DNA of 64,000 nt from Azospirillum brasilense (GTDB lineage Bacteria; Pseudomonadota; Alphaproteobacteria; Azospirillales; Azospirillaceae): assembly GCF_008365405.1 (NCBI RefSeq), contig NZ_QOKV01000020.1, positions 62,001 to 126,000 of the forward strand, in the 5' to 3' direction. The stretch's first letter is position 1, and each line of letters begins with the position of its first letter. Positions 8,775-15,817 of this stretch are shown one piece after another. The translations under genes were made by a program, and so were the position numbers. Below the pieces are notes generated by a model that was not told the DNA's origin, made no database searches, and saw only the letters and a program-made list of their open reading frames with translations.

Positions 8775-9371
8775 TTACGGCGTCAAAGAGGATTGGGCCA
8801 GCGCCTTGTCCACGGCCGCGGTCAGGGTGGCGGACTCCGGCGTGACCGAACTGCCGAACCATTCCACCAGCCGTCCGTCGCGGCCGATCAGGATCTTGTG
8901 GAAGTTCCAGCGCGGCACGCCCTGCGCCCCGGTGACCGCCGCCGCCCAGCGGTAGAGCGGGTGGGCCTGCGGTCCGGTGACGGACTGCTTCTCCATCAGG
9001 GGGAAATCGACGCCGTAATTGAGTTCGCAGAAGGACGCGACCTGGGCGTTGCTGCCGGGCTCCTGCCCGCCGAAATCGTTGCTCGGCACCCCCAAGATGA
9101 CCAGCCCACGGTCGCGCCGCCCGGCCCAAAGCTTTTGCAGCCCTTCATACTGGCCGGTGTAGCCGCATTGCGACGCCGTGTTGACCACCAGCACGGCCTT
9201 GCCCCGGAAGGCGTCGGGCGCGAGCGTGCCGCCGTCGATGGACGGCAGGGGCAGCGCCGCCCAGTCGAGCGCGTCGGCCGCCGCCGCAACGCCGGGAACG
9301 GCCGCGGACAGCATCAGGACAGCGGATAGAATCCGGGCGGCGGTTCGGGCGGCATCACGGATCGTCGGCAT
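8775..9371 (-). CDS. exported glutathione peroxidase family protein
   Basis: A protein of 198 residues with an N-terminal signal sequence (hydrophobic core then AVPGVAAAADA), so probably periplasmic, unlike most bacterial homologues. The thioredoxin-fold GPx motifs are complete: NTASQCGYT carries the peroxidatic cysteine (Cys rather than selenocysteine), VPSNDFGGQEPG carries the catalytic Gln, and WNFHK carries the Trp and Asn. Such Cys-type enzymes usually draw electrons from thioredoxin-like partners and remove hydrogen peroxide or organic peroxides. It precedes the DUF3429 gene in a likely two-gene operon. Confidence 0.9.
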   Translation of the reverse strand: MPTIRDAARTAARILSAVLMLSAAVPGVAAAADALDWAALPLPSIDGGTLAPDAFRGKAVLVVNTASQCGYTGQYEGLQKLWAGRRDRGLVILGVPSNDFGGQEPGSNAQVASFCELNYGVDFPLMEKQSVTGPQAHPLYRWAAAVTGAQGVPRWNFHKILIGRDGRLVEWFGSSVTPESATLTAAVDKALAQSSLTP

Positions 9372-9549
9372 GGCTCTCTCCCGGTCTGTGGCTCTGGTCG
9401 GTACGGCCTTGTCCTATACGGTGGTCGAGGCGTGCCGGATCATGCACGCGCATGGGTGCCATGGCCATCTTGCCATGCGCCGGGCGGGCACGTCTGCTTT
9501 AGGGTTGTGCCCCCGCAAGCCCCAGACCATAGACCGGCCGACGCCCTCC

Positions 9550-10704
9550 ATGCGCCTTCTCATCCTGATGCTCGGCCTCGCCGGTTTCGCAAGCGCCTTC
9601 TCGCTGCGGACCACCGATCCGATGCTGACCGTCATCGCGTCGGACCTCGGCATCGGCGTGGCCGAGGCGGCCCTGCTCTCCTCCGCCTACACCCTGCCCT
9701 ATGCGGCGATGCAGCTCATCCTGGGGCCGGTCGGCGACGCCATCGGCAAGACGCGGCTGATCCGGCTGTCGCTGGTCGTCCTGACCATCGGCGTGGCGCT
9801 GTCTGCGGTGGCGCCCGGCTACTACACCGTGCTGGCCTCGCGGGTGCTGGCCGGCGCCTTCGCCGGGGGGATCATCCCGGCCGCCATGGCGCTGATCGGC
9901 GACCGGGTGGTCTACACGGAGCGGCAATTCGCCATCAGCCGCTTCCTGCTGGCGGTCATCCTCGGCCAGATGTCCGGCTCCGCGGTGGCCGGCGCCCTGT
10001 CGGAGGTGGCGGGCTGGCGCACCGTCTTCGCCCTGGCCGCGCTGGTGACCGGCCTGATCGCGCTGACCGCCGCCCTCCTCCTGAAGGGCGAGCGCGAGGA
10101 GCGGCATCGCCTGTCCATTACGGACGCGCGGGCGCGCTACGCCTCCGTCCTGGCGAATCCGGTGTCGGTCTGGGTCTTCGCGACGGTGGCGGCGGAAGGG
10201 CTGCTGATCTTCGGCGTCTTCCCCTTCGTCGCCCCCATGCTGGCCCGCCACGGGGCGGAGGGCGCCTTCGAGGCCGGGGTGACGCTCGCCGCCTTCGCCA
10301 TCGGCGGAGTCGTCTACAGCTTCATCGTGCGGCGCCTGCTCGGCACGCTCGGCCAATGGGGGATGATGGGGGCCGGCGGTCTGGTGGCCGGGGGGGCCTA
10401 TCTGGCGATGCTCGCACCGGTCCCCTGGCCGGTGGTGTCCCTGCTGTTCCTGGTCGCCGGATTCGGCTTCTACATGCTGCACAACACCATGCAGACCCAG
10501 GCGACGGAGCTGTCGGCGACGGCCCGCGGGTCGGCGCTCGCCCTCTTCGCCTCCTCCTTCTTCCTGGGGCAGGGGGTCGGGCCGGTGGTCTATGGGGCGG
10601 TCGCCGATCAAGTCGGCCTGCCCGCCCTGTTCCTGTTCGGCGGCGTGCTGACCATGCTGCTGGGCTTCGGGGCCGTCCGATTGATCCGTCGCCGGCCCGC
10701 CTGA
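9550..10704 (+). CDS. MFS transporter
   Basis: A protein of 384 residues with 12 predicted transmembrane helices, of the drug-exporter or arabinose-efflux type in the major facilitator superfamily. Visible marks are TDPMLTVIASDLG in helix 1, the MFS loop 2-3 motif in GPVGDAIGKTRLIRLS, and SRVLAGAFAGGIIPAAMALIGD in helices 4-5. I chose the ATG at 9550 because helix 1 begins directly after it; the ribosome site is weak. The transported compound is unknown. It is divergent from the peroxidase gene. Confidence 0.82.
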   Translation: MRLLILMLGLAGFASAFSLRTTDPMLTVIASDLGIGVAEAALLSSAYTLPYAAMQLILGPVGDAIGKTRLIRLSLVVLTIGVALSAVAPGYYTVLASRVLAGAFAGGIIPAAMALIGDRVVYTERQFAISRFLLAVILGQMSGSAVAGALSEVAGWRTVFALAALVTGLIALTAALLLKGEREERHRLSITDARARYASVLANPVSVWVFATVAAEGLLIFGVFPFVAPMLARHGAEGAFEAGVTLAAFAIGGVVYSFIVRRLLGTLGQWGMMGAGGLVAGGAYLAMLAPVPWPVVSLLFLVAGFGFYMLHNTMQTQATELSATARGSALALFASSFFLGQGVGPVVYGAVADQVGLPALFLFGGVLTMLLGFGAVRLIRRRPA

Positions 10705-11036
10705 TATTTCAATATTTCGGATATCCCCAGATTCTGTGGATAACTCTGTTGGCGAATCGAGGGGTAACCGAAGGGACAGGCGGCCCCTCAAGGGGTCCGG
10801 CACAAATGCCTGAATTTTGGGCACATTAGAAAACCGCGCCGTTCAAGGCGTTTTCGCGCCTGACGCGCCGTTTCCGCCCTGGTCCGCGGCCTGCCCCGCC
10901 CCGCAACGGGAGTCAAGCGAAGGATGCGCGCGCCTGTGAACAACTTTCCTTGACAGGGTTTGCGGGCCACGGCAAAGGGCTGTTCCCGGCGCCGAGACGA
11001 TTTGCGCGCCGTAGGTCCGCGGGGCACTGTGGCGCC
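10705..11036. other. non-coding stretch with one DnaA-box-like site
   Basis: A 332-bp gap after the MFS gene. It starts AT-rich (10705-10750) and contains an exact DnaA-box sequence TGTGGATAA at 10735-10743. A TTGACA hexamer at about 10950 could be part of the promoter of the small gene at 11037. I see no RNA gene or terminator here. Confidence 0.5.
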
Positions 11037-11270
11037 ATGTTCACCGTCAGCGAAAGCGAAGCCGAAACGATCCGCCGGGCCTTCCACGACCGCGGCGAAT
11101 GGTCCGCCGTGGTGGAACTGCGCCGGCTGTTCCCGGTCTTCGCCAACAATCCGGAGGCGCTGCGCTGCGTGCGCGCCATCGCCGGCTGGCAACCGCTTCC
11201 CGACCCCGCCGGGACCCCGCCCAAGGTGACCCAACTGCGGCGCCGCAAATCGGCGGAGCCGCAGCCCTGA
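11037..11270 (+). CDS. small conserved-looking protein of unknown function
   Basis: A 77-residue hydrophilic protein beginning MFTVSESEAETIRRAF. It reads as a compact helical protein (RAFHDRGEWSAVVELRRLFPVFANNPEALRCVRAIAGW) with a basic tail. No recognised domain. Coding is supported by third-position GC bias and by a sensible amino acid composition. The ATG at 11037 fits the start of the first helix, and a TTGACA hexamer lies about 85 bases upstream. It ends three bases before the stop of the convergent MscS gene. Confidence 0.6.
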   Translation: MFTVSESEAETIRRAFHDRGEWSAVVELRRLFPVFANNPEALRCVRAIAGWQPLPDPAGTPPKVTQLRRRKSAEPQP

Positions 11271-11273
11271 CTG

Positions 11274-13922
11274 TCAGGTGGCGGTGCGCGGCCCGCGGTC
11301 GCTGAGCGTGTCGGCCAGCGGCACAACCTTGCCGCTGTCGGCGACCACCTGAAGCTCCGGCACGCCGCCGGTCTGGGCGCGACGCTCGGCCAGGAGGACC
11401 TCCAGCATCGCCTCCACCTTCGGCATGTGGACCGTCTGCTGGTCGAAGGGCATCTGGATGCCCTGCTCGCGGAACTGCTCCAGGATGCGCAGGCGCAGCT
11501 CGTTGCGCACCGGGATGATGTGGTCGGTGTTGGCGACGAAGCAGCGCAGCTCGAACTCCGGCCCGCTCGGCAGGAAGTCGCGGAACATCACCACCGGCTC
11601 CGGGTTGCGCAGCACCTGGGCGTGGCCGTAGCCGATCTTGAGCAGCAGCGCGTAGACCTGCCGGGCGTCGGTGTCGTAGGTGATGCGGACCTTGATCTCG
11701 ATGCGGGTGGTCTTGTCCTTCAGCGTCCAGTTGACCACCGACTTGGAGATGAACTCCGAGTTGGGGATGATGACCGACGCGCGCTGGAAGGTCTGAATTT
11801 CCGTCGCGCGGACGCTGATGCGGCGCACGGTGCCCTCCAGCCCGTTGACGACCACCCAGTCGCCCACCTTCACCGGCCGCTCCACCAGCATGATCAGACC
11901 GGAGATGAAGTTGCTGACGACGTTCTGGAGGCCGAAGCCGATACCGACCGACAGGGCCGACGCGATCATGGCAAGGCTGGACAGGTCGAGCCCCAGCGTG
12001 CCCACCGACATCAGCACCGCCATGGTGGTGCCGAGATAGCCGACGCCCATGCGGATGGAGTTGCGCACGCCGTCGTCCATGTTGACGCGGCCGAGGATGC
12101 GCTCGTCGAGCTGGCGCTGGATGAAGCGGGTCACCGCGACGACGACGCCCAGCACCATCAGCGCCGACATGATGTCGCCCGGCGCGATGCGCACGCCGCC
12201 CACCGTGACGCCGCTGAGGAAGCCGTCGGCCAGCCCCTTCATCTCCGACAAGGTCATGCCGGTCAGCGGCAGCAGGAAGAAGGCCGCCACGGTCAGCAGC
12301 AACCCGTCGATCACCGTCCGCCCGGCCTGCCCCAGCATCCGCCGGCCGCGGTCGGTGGCGATCACGATGTCGCGCACCTCGGCCACCTGCCCGCTGCCGC
12401 GCTCCAGCAGGACGCACAGCAGCTCGCGCAGGACTCCGCGCGCCACCAGAAGGACGCCGCCGATGATGAGGGTGGTCAGCATCAGCTTCGAGGCGTAGAT
12501 CGCACCGACCAGATATCCGGCGCCCGAGGCGACCAGCGAGGCGAGCGCCACCGCGCCGATCAACAGGCGCAAACGCAGTCCGACGACCCGCGGACGGGCA
12601 GGCGGCACGTCCTCGGCCTCCGCCGCGGCGGAAGCCGCGGCCGGCGGCGGCAGGGTGACGTCCACTGCGGCCCCGGGCATCGGCTCCGGGCATCCGCAAT
12701 CGTCGGTCTCCTCCGCGTCCGGCGGCGGGGCGGCCAGCCAGAGGTGATCGGGGTAGAGGAACAGCAGCGACACGGCGATCAGCGCCATGGTGCCGAAGCC
12801 GGTGATCGACCGCAGCTCCGGCGGGGTGAACATGCCCTCCGACAGGGCGATGCCGGTGCCGGCCAGGGCCAGCCCGATCATGACGAGCGGCACGCGGCGG
12901 ACCAGACGGCGCGCGCTGTCCGGGTCGAGGTTGGCGAGCTGCCAGGACGGATGGTCGGGCGCCAGGGTGGCGCGGGCGACGCCGGTGACCAGGAAATAGG
13001 CGGTCAGGCCGCCCGACACCCCGACCACCAGAGCGGTCAGCGGACCGGCGTCCGCCGCGTCGCGCAGCAGCCCGACCAGGGCGCCGCTCAGCACCAGCGT
13101 CGGCACCAGCGGCACCAGGCAGCGGGCCAGCGCCTCCACCGCCATCGCCACCACCCGTTGGCGGTAGCTGGGCCGCTCCTCGAGATCGCGGTGGCCGTAG
13201 CGACGCAGCAGCACCCGGCGCACCGGCCAGGCGACCAGGAACAGGATGGCGGCGAGCGCGCCCAGCCCGTACAGGCGGCCGCGCCATTCGTCGTCGCCCA
13301 TCACAATGCCGAAGGCCCGTCCGATGCGCTCCTGCACATAGGCCGTCTGCTCGGGCAGCGCGGCCCAGGTGGCGGGCAGCAGCGGCACCGGGCCGCGCCG
13401 AACGATCTGCTCGGTGAGCTGGGTCATGCGCTGGTCGGCGGCGGTGCGCAGCAGGATGTCGGCGCGGGTGACGATCAGCTCGGTCTGCTTGGTCCGCCCT
13501 TCTGCCTCGCCGATGGTCTGGGTCAGGCGCTTGCGCTCGGCGGCGATCCCGGCCTCCTCCGGCGGGGCGCCCTGGGCCGGCGGCGGACCCAGCGCGTCGA
13601 GCATGCGCTGCGCCGTGTCGCGAGCCGCCGCCGCCGCGGCCCCGGCCTCCCGGACCTCGTGTTGGATTTTCGCCAGATCGGCGCGCAGGGTCTCGTATTC
13701 GGTGTTGGCCAGATCGCCCCCGGCGATGCGGTTGGCCGCCCTTTCCAAGGCGTTCTGCCATTGCGGCAGCTTGGTCTTGAAGTCCGCCGCCGCTTCCGCC
13801 GCCGGAGCGGCGGACTGGGCCAGGGCCGATGGAACCACGGCACCCGCCGCAAGCGCGCCACACAGCAACAGGGCTGCCAGAAGCCGGCCGATCCGGCAGC
13901 GGAAGGCGAAGGAAATCTGCAT
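11274..13922 (-). CDS. large MscS-family mechanosensitive channel (MscK-like)
   Basis: A protein of 882 residues: signal peptide (about 1-34, cleavage near SALAQSAAP), a helical periplasmic region (about 35-190, as in DUF3772-type channels), about ten transmembrane segments with an acidic loop near 400-420, and a C-terminal MscS domain. The MscS signature is clear in IGFGLQNVVSNFISG then MLVERPVKVGDWV, followed by the beta-domain motif VIIPNSEFISK. Such channels open under membrane tension to protect cells during hypo-osmotic shock. I set the start at 13922, where the signal peptide begins. It is single-gene and convergent with the small gene at 11037. Confidence 0.9.
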   Translation of the reverse strand: MQISFAFRCRIGRLLAALLLCGALAAGAVVPSALAQSAAPAAEAAADFKTKLPQWQNALERAANRIAGGDLANTEYETLRADLAKIQHEVREAGAAAAAARDTAQRMLDALGPPPAQGAPPEEAGIAAERKRLTQTIGEAEGRTKQTELIVTRADILLRTAADQRMTQLTEQIVRRGPVPLLPATWAALPEQTAYVQERIGRAFGIVMGDDEWRGRLYGLGALAAILFLVAWPVRRVLLRRYGHRDLEERPSYRQRVVAMAVEALARCLVPLVPTLVLSGALVGLLRDAADAGPLTALVVGVSGGLTAYFLVTGVARATLAPDHPSWQLANLDPDSARRLVRRVPLVMIGLALAGTGIALSEGMFTPPELRSITGFGTMALIAVSLLFLYPDHLWLAAPPPDAEETDDCGCPEPMPGAAVDVTLPPPAAASAAAEAEDVPPARPRVVGLRLRLLIGAVALASLVASGAGYLVGAIYASKLMLTTLIIGGVLLVARGVLRELLCVLLERGSGQVAEVRDIVIATDRGRRMLGQAGRTVIDGLLLTVAAFFLLPLTGMTLSEMKGLADGFLSGVTVGGVRIAPGDIMSALMVLGVVVAVTRFIQRQLDERILGRVNMDDGVRNSIRMGVGYLGTTMAVLMSVGTLGLDLSSLAMIASALSVGIGFGLQNVVSNFISGLIMLVERPVKVGDWVVVNGLEGTVRRISVRATEIQTFQRASVIIPNSEFISKSVVNWTLKDKTTRIEIKVRITYDTDARQVYALLLKIGYGHAQVLRNPEPVVMFRDFLPSGPEFELRCFVANTDHIIPVRNELRLRILEQFREQGIQMPFDQQTVHMPKVEAMLEVLLAERRAQTGGVPELQVVADSGKVVPLADTLSDRGPRTAT

Positions 13923-14194
13923 CACCGTTCGAAGTCTCGTGTTGGCGAAAGGCTGCGACCCCGGCGAACCGGGAAAAGGGATACCTATACTCTTCGGCGT
14001 CGCGGCAAAAGTATGGCACTGCGTGTCACCAGGATGTGACAGAGAGGGTGGGGATTGCGGTTCGGTTCGCTGTGGCCAGGGGGCACCGGTCCGGGGCCGC
14101 CGTTTCGTGCGCTTGCCTTCGGATTGGGCATGGCGTGGTTGCGTGTCTTGATGATACAGGTTGAGCATCGTCGCTTCACACGCACGTCATCATC

Positions 14195-14377
14195 ATGGCC
14201 GGCTTGACCGACATCGACCGCACCCTGCTCCGCACGGCGCTGAAGGCTGCCAAGCGCAACGACGTCCCGTCCGTCGGGATGCCGACCGAAACGCTGGAAC
14301 GGCTTTTGGAGTATCTGGCGGTTCTGGAAGGCGCGCAGCCCACCGCACGGACCGAGGGCAACCCAGGGTCGAGCTGA
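14195..14377 (+). CDS. possible small protein of unknown function
   Basis: A 60-residue reading frame starting MAGLTDIDRTLLRTALKAA, mostly helical and with balanced charge (DIDRTLLRTALKAAKRND, ETLERLLEYLAVLEG). The composition looks like a real small protein rather than a shadow, but no strong ribosome site is visible and no family is recognised. It stands alone between the MscS gene and an AT-rich stretch. Confidence 0.42.
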   Translation: MAGLTDIDRTLLRTALKAAKRNDVPSVGMPTETLERLLEYLAVLEGAQPTARTEGNPGSS

Positions 14378-14429
14378 CCCTTCCAGCATGGCCTGACCGG
14401 CGATGGCAGGGCATCCAAACCCAGCATTA

Positions 14430-14443
14430 CATACTATAGTATG
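14430..14443. promoter_or_regulatory. perfect 14-bp palindrome CATACTATAGTATG
   Basis: A self-complementary AT-rich sequence in otherwise GC-rich non-coding DNA, 52 bases after the small frame at 14195. It could be an operator, but no regulator is next to it. Confidence 0.35.
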
Positions 14444-14580
14444 ATAACCTGCTGGTGCTGAACCGGCGAGGCTGCTGAACGGTACGTTGTGACATTGAAT
14501 TCGAGTCGCAACCGACGCTCGACGAACCCTATCGAACGGAGTAAGACTTTAGGACCCACTCCTATAGGCGGACGATCCCC

Positions 14581-14778
14581 TTGTGCCAGTTTGCCACACC
14601 GGAATGCGGTCACGCCTGTCGTGCGATCAGGCTCGTCCGCGAACACAGCCGCGGCCCCGTGGGGTTGGACGCGCGCGCCTATCTGATCCGGGTCGAGCGC
14701 CGGTTGATGCAGTTCCATTGCAGCGCCCCGCTGGGCATTCCAACGGAAGCGACGCCGCCCCGCGAGGCCGCCGAGTAA
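14581..14778 (+). CDS. doubtful small cysteine-containing protein
   Basis: A 65-codon frame with TTG start, CQFATPECGHACRAIRL at the start and GLDARAYLIRVERRLMQF in the middle. The cysteine spacing and helical second half look protein-like, but there is no clear ribosome site and no known family. The upstream 200 bases (14378-14580) show nothing else except the palindrome at 14430. Treat as tentative. Confidence 0.28.
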   Translation: MCQFATPECGHACRAIRLVREHSRGPVGLDARAYLIRVERRLMQFHCSAPLGIPTEATPPREAAE

Positions 14779-14805
14779 CCCGCCGGCCCGTTTGAATCTG
14801 GAACG

Positions 14806-15000
14806 TCAATCACGCCCGCTGGGGGCATCGGAACGGCCCCGGTCCGGTTCGCGGCCCGGTTCGCCCTCCCGGCGGCGATCTCCGTCCGACGACGCCTCGT
14901 CGCGTTCCCGCTGGCGCTGCCATTGATCGAACTTCTCGGGATCGGTCACCAGATCGATGACGGACGGCTTCCGGTTGCCGTCGTTGCGCTGTTCGGGCAT
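14806..15000 (-). CDS. small acidic/basic protein of unknown function
   Basis: A 64-residue hydrophilic protein starting MPEQRNDGNRKPSVIDLVTDPEKFDQW. The second half is a run of Arg, Glu, Asp and Gly that is likely unstructured. The start at 15000 is supported by a good GGAGGTG ribosome site six bases upstream. No domain is recognised. It lies divergent from the small gene pair at 15210. Confidence 0.6.
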   Translation of the reverse strand: MPEQRNDGNRKPSVIDLVTDPEKFDQWQRQRERDEASSDGDRRREGEPGREPDRGRSDAPSGRD

Positions 15001-15209
15001 GAACACCTCCATCGCTGCGCCACACCTGTCCTTTTGCACATCAACAGCGCAAAGGGCCCGGCGCACCAAGCCCCGCAAGGGGAGAACCCCACAAGCACAG
15101 CCTTGCCCCTTTGGCGTCCGGTTTTTGACACAGCACACCCCCGCCCGAATCCTTAGCCTGCGACGACGATCAAGTCACAGACAACGATCAAGACACAGTC
15201 GGGGGCGGG

Positions 15210-15437
15210 ATGCTGCGGTTGGGAACACGGGTGAGGTTTGCGGGCCAGGACGCCCTCGTCGTCGCACGGACCCTTGCCGGTGAGCCGACCTACGACATCC
15301 GCTTGGCCGATGGCCGTCTCATCAAATACGCCGCCGAAAGCGATCTGGAACCGATCGGGGAGGACGGGTCCGACCCCCCGCCCGCCTCGGTGCGGCCATC
15401 GGGCTCCGGCGGCTCCAATCAGGGGGGCATGCAGTGA
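15210..15437 (+). CDS. small protein of unknown function, first of a pair
   Basis: A 75-residue protein: an SH3-like or beta-rich first half (LRLGTRVRFAGQDALVVARTL, TYDIRLADGRLIKYAAESDLEP), as seen in small proteins with repeated short beta strands, followed by a disordered Gly/Ser/Pro tail. A ribosome site GGGGCGGG is near the ATG. Its stop overlaps the GTG start of the next frame by four bases (GTGA), so the two are translationally coupled. Function unknown. Confidence 0.6.
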   Translation: MLRLGTRVRFAGQDALVVARTLAGEPTYDIRLADGRLIKYAAESDLEPIGEDGSDPPPASVRPSGSGGSNQGGMQ

Positions 15438-15751
15438 CCCGCGACGACTTCCCCTATTCGCTCCAGCCCTACGCGATGCCGGAGAACGGCGGCGACGGCG
15501 CGCAGCCGTCCGACGCCTGGACTCTGGTCCTGTTCCGCGCCGCCGATGAGGCGGAACGCCTGTGGTTTCGCGACCATGGATTCGTCATGGAGGGCCGCCG
15601 CTGGGTCCGCCACGCCCCTATCCCGGACAGCCGCGCCGAGGCGCCGGGCTCCGGCGACGCGTCCGAGGATGAGGGCGAGGACTTTGGCGATAGCGAGTCC
15701 GACGACAAGGCGCCGAGCACCGGCGGCCCCGCGCCCGACGTCGCCGCCTGA
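15434..15751 (+). CDS. small protein of unknown function, second of a pair
   Basis: A 105-residue protein starting at GTG, overlapping the preceding gene by four bases, with AGGGGGG just upstream. The first 60 residues look folded (DAWTLVLFRAADEAERLWFRDHG, GRRWVRHAPI); the remainder is very acidic and low in complexity (ASEDEGEDFGDSESDDK). No family recognised. The zinc-repeat membrane protein gene follows after 66 bases on the same strand and may belong to the same transcript. Confidence 0.58.
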   Translation: MTRDDFPYSLQPYAMPENGGDGAQPSDAWTLVLFRAADEAERLWFRDHGFVMEGRRWVRHAPIPDSRAEAPGSGDASEDEGEDFGDSESDDKAPSTGGPAPDVAA

Positions 15752-15817
15752 TCTTCCGTTCCGGCGTCCGCGGCCTTTTGCAATGCCGGCGCCCCTGTTC
15801 GCGGACACGCACGCCCC

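Noticed and set aside
10705..11036. Replication origin
   Set aside because: Only one exact DnaA-box and one poor one, no repeats or AT-rich unwinding tract of usual size, and no dnaA, repABC or parAB gene nearby.
11427..14039. Very long plus-strand reading frame opposite the MscS gene
   Set aside because: It is a shadow of a GC-rich gene: no ribosome site, His/Gln/Arg-rich composition without domains, while the minus-strand product is a clear MscS family channel.
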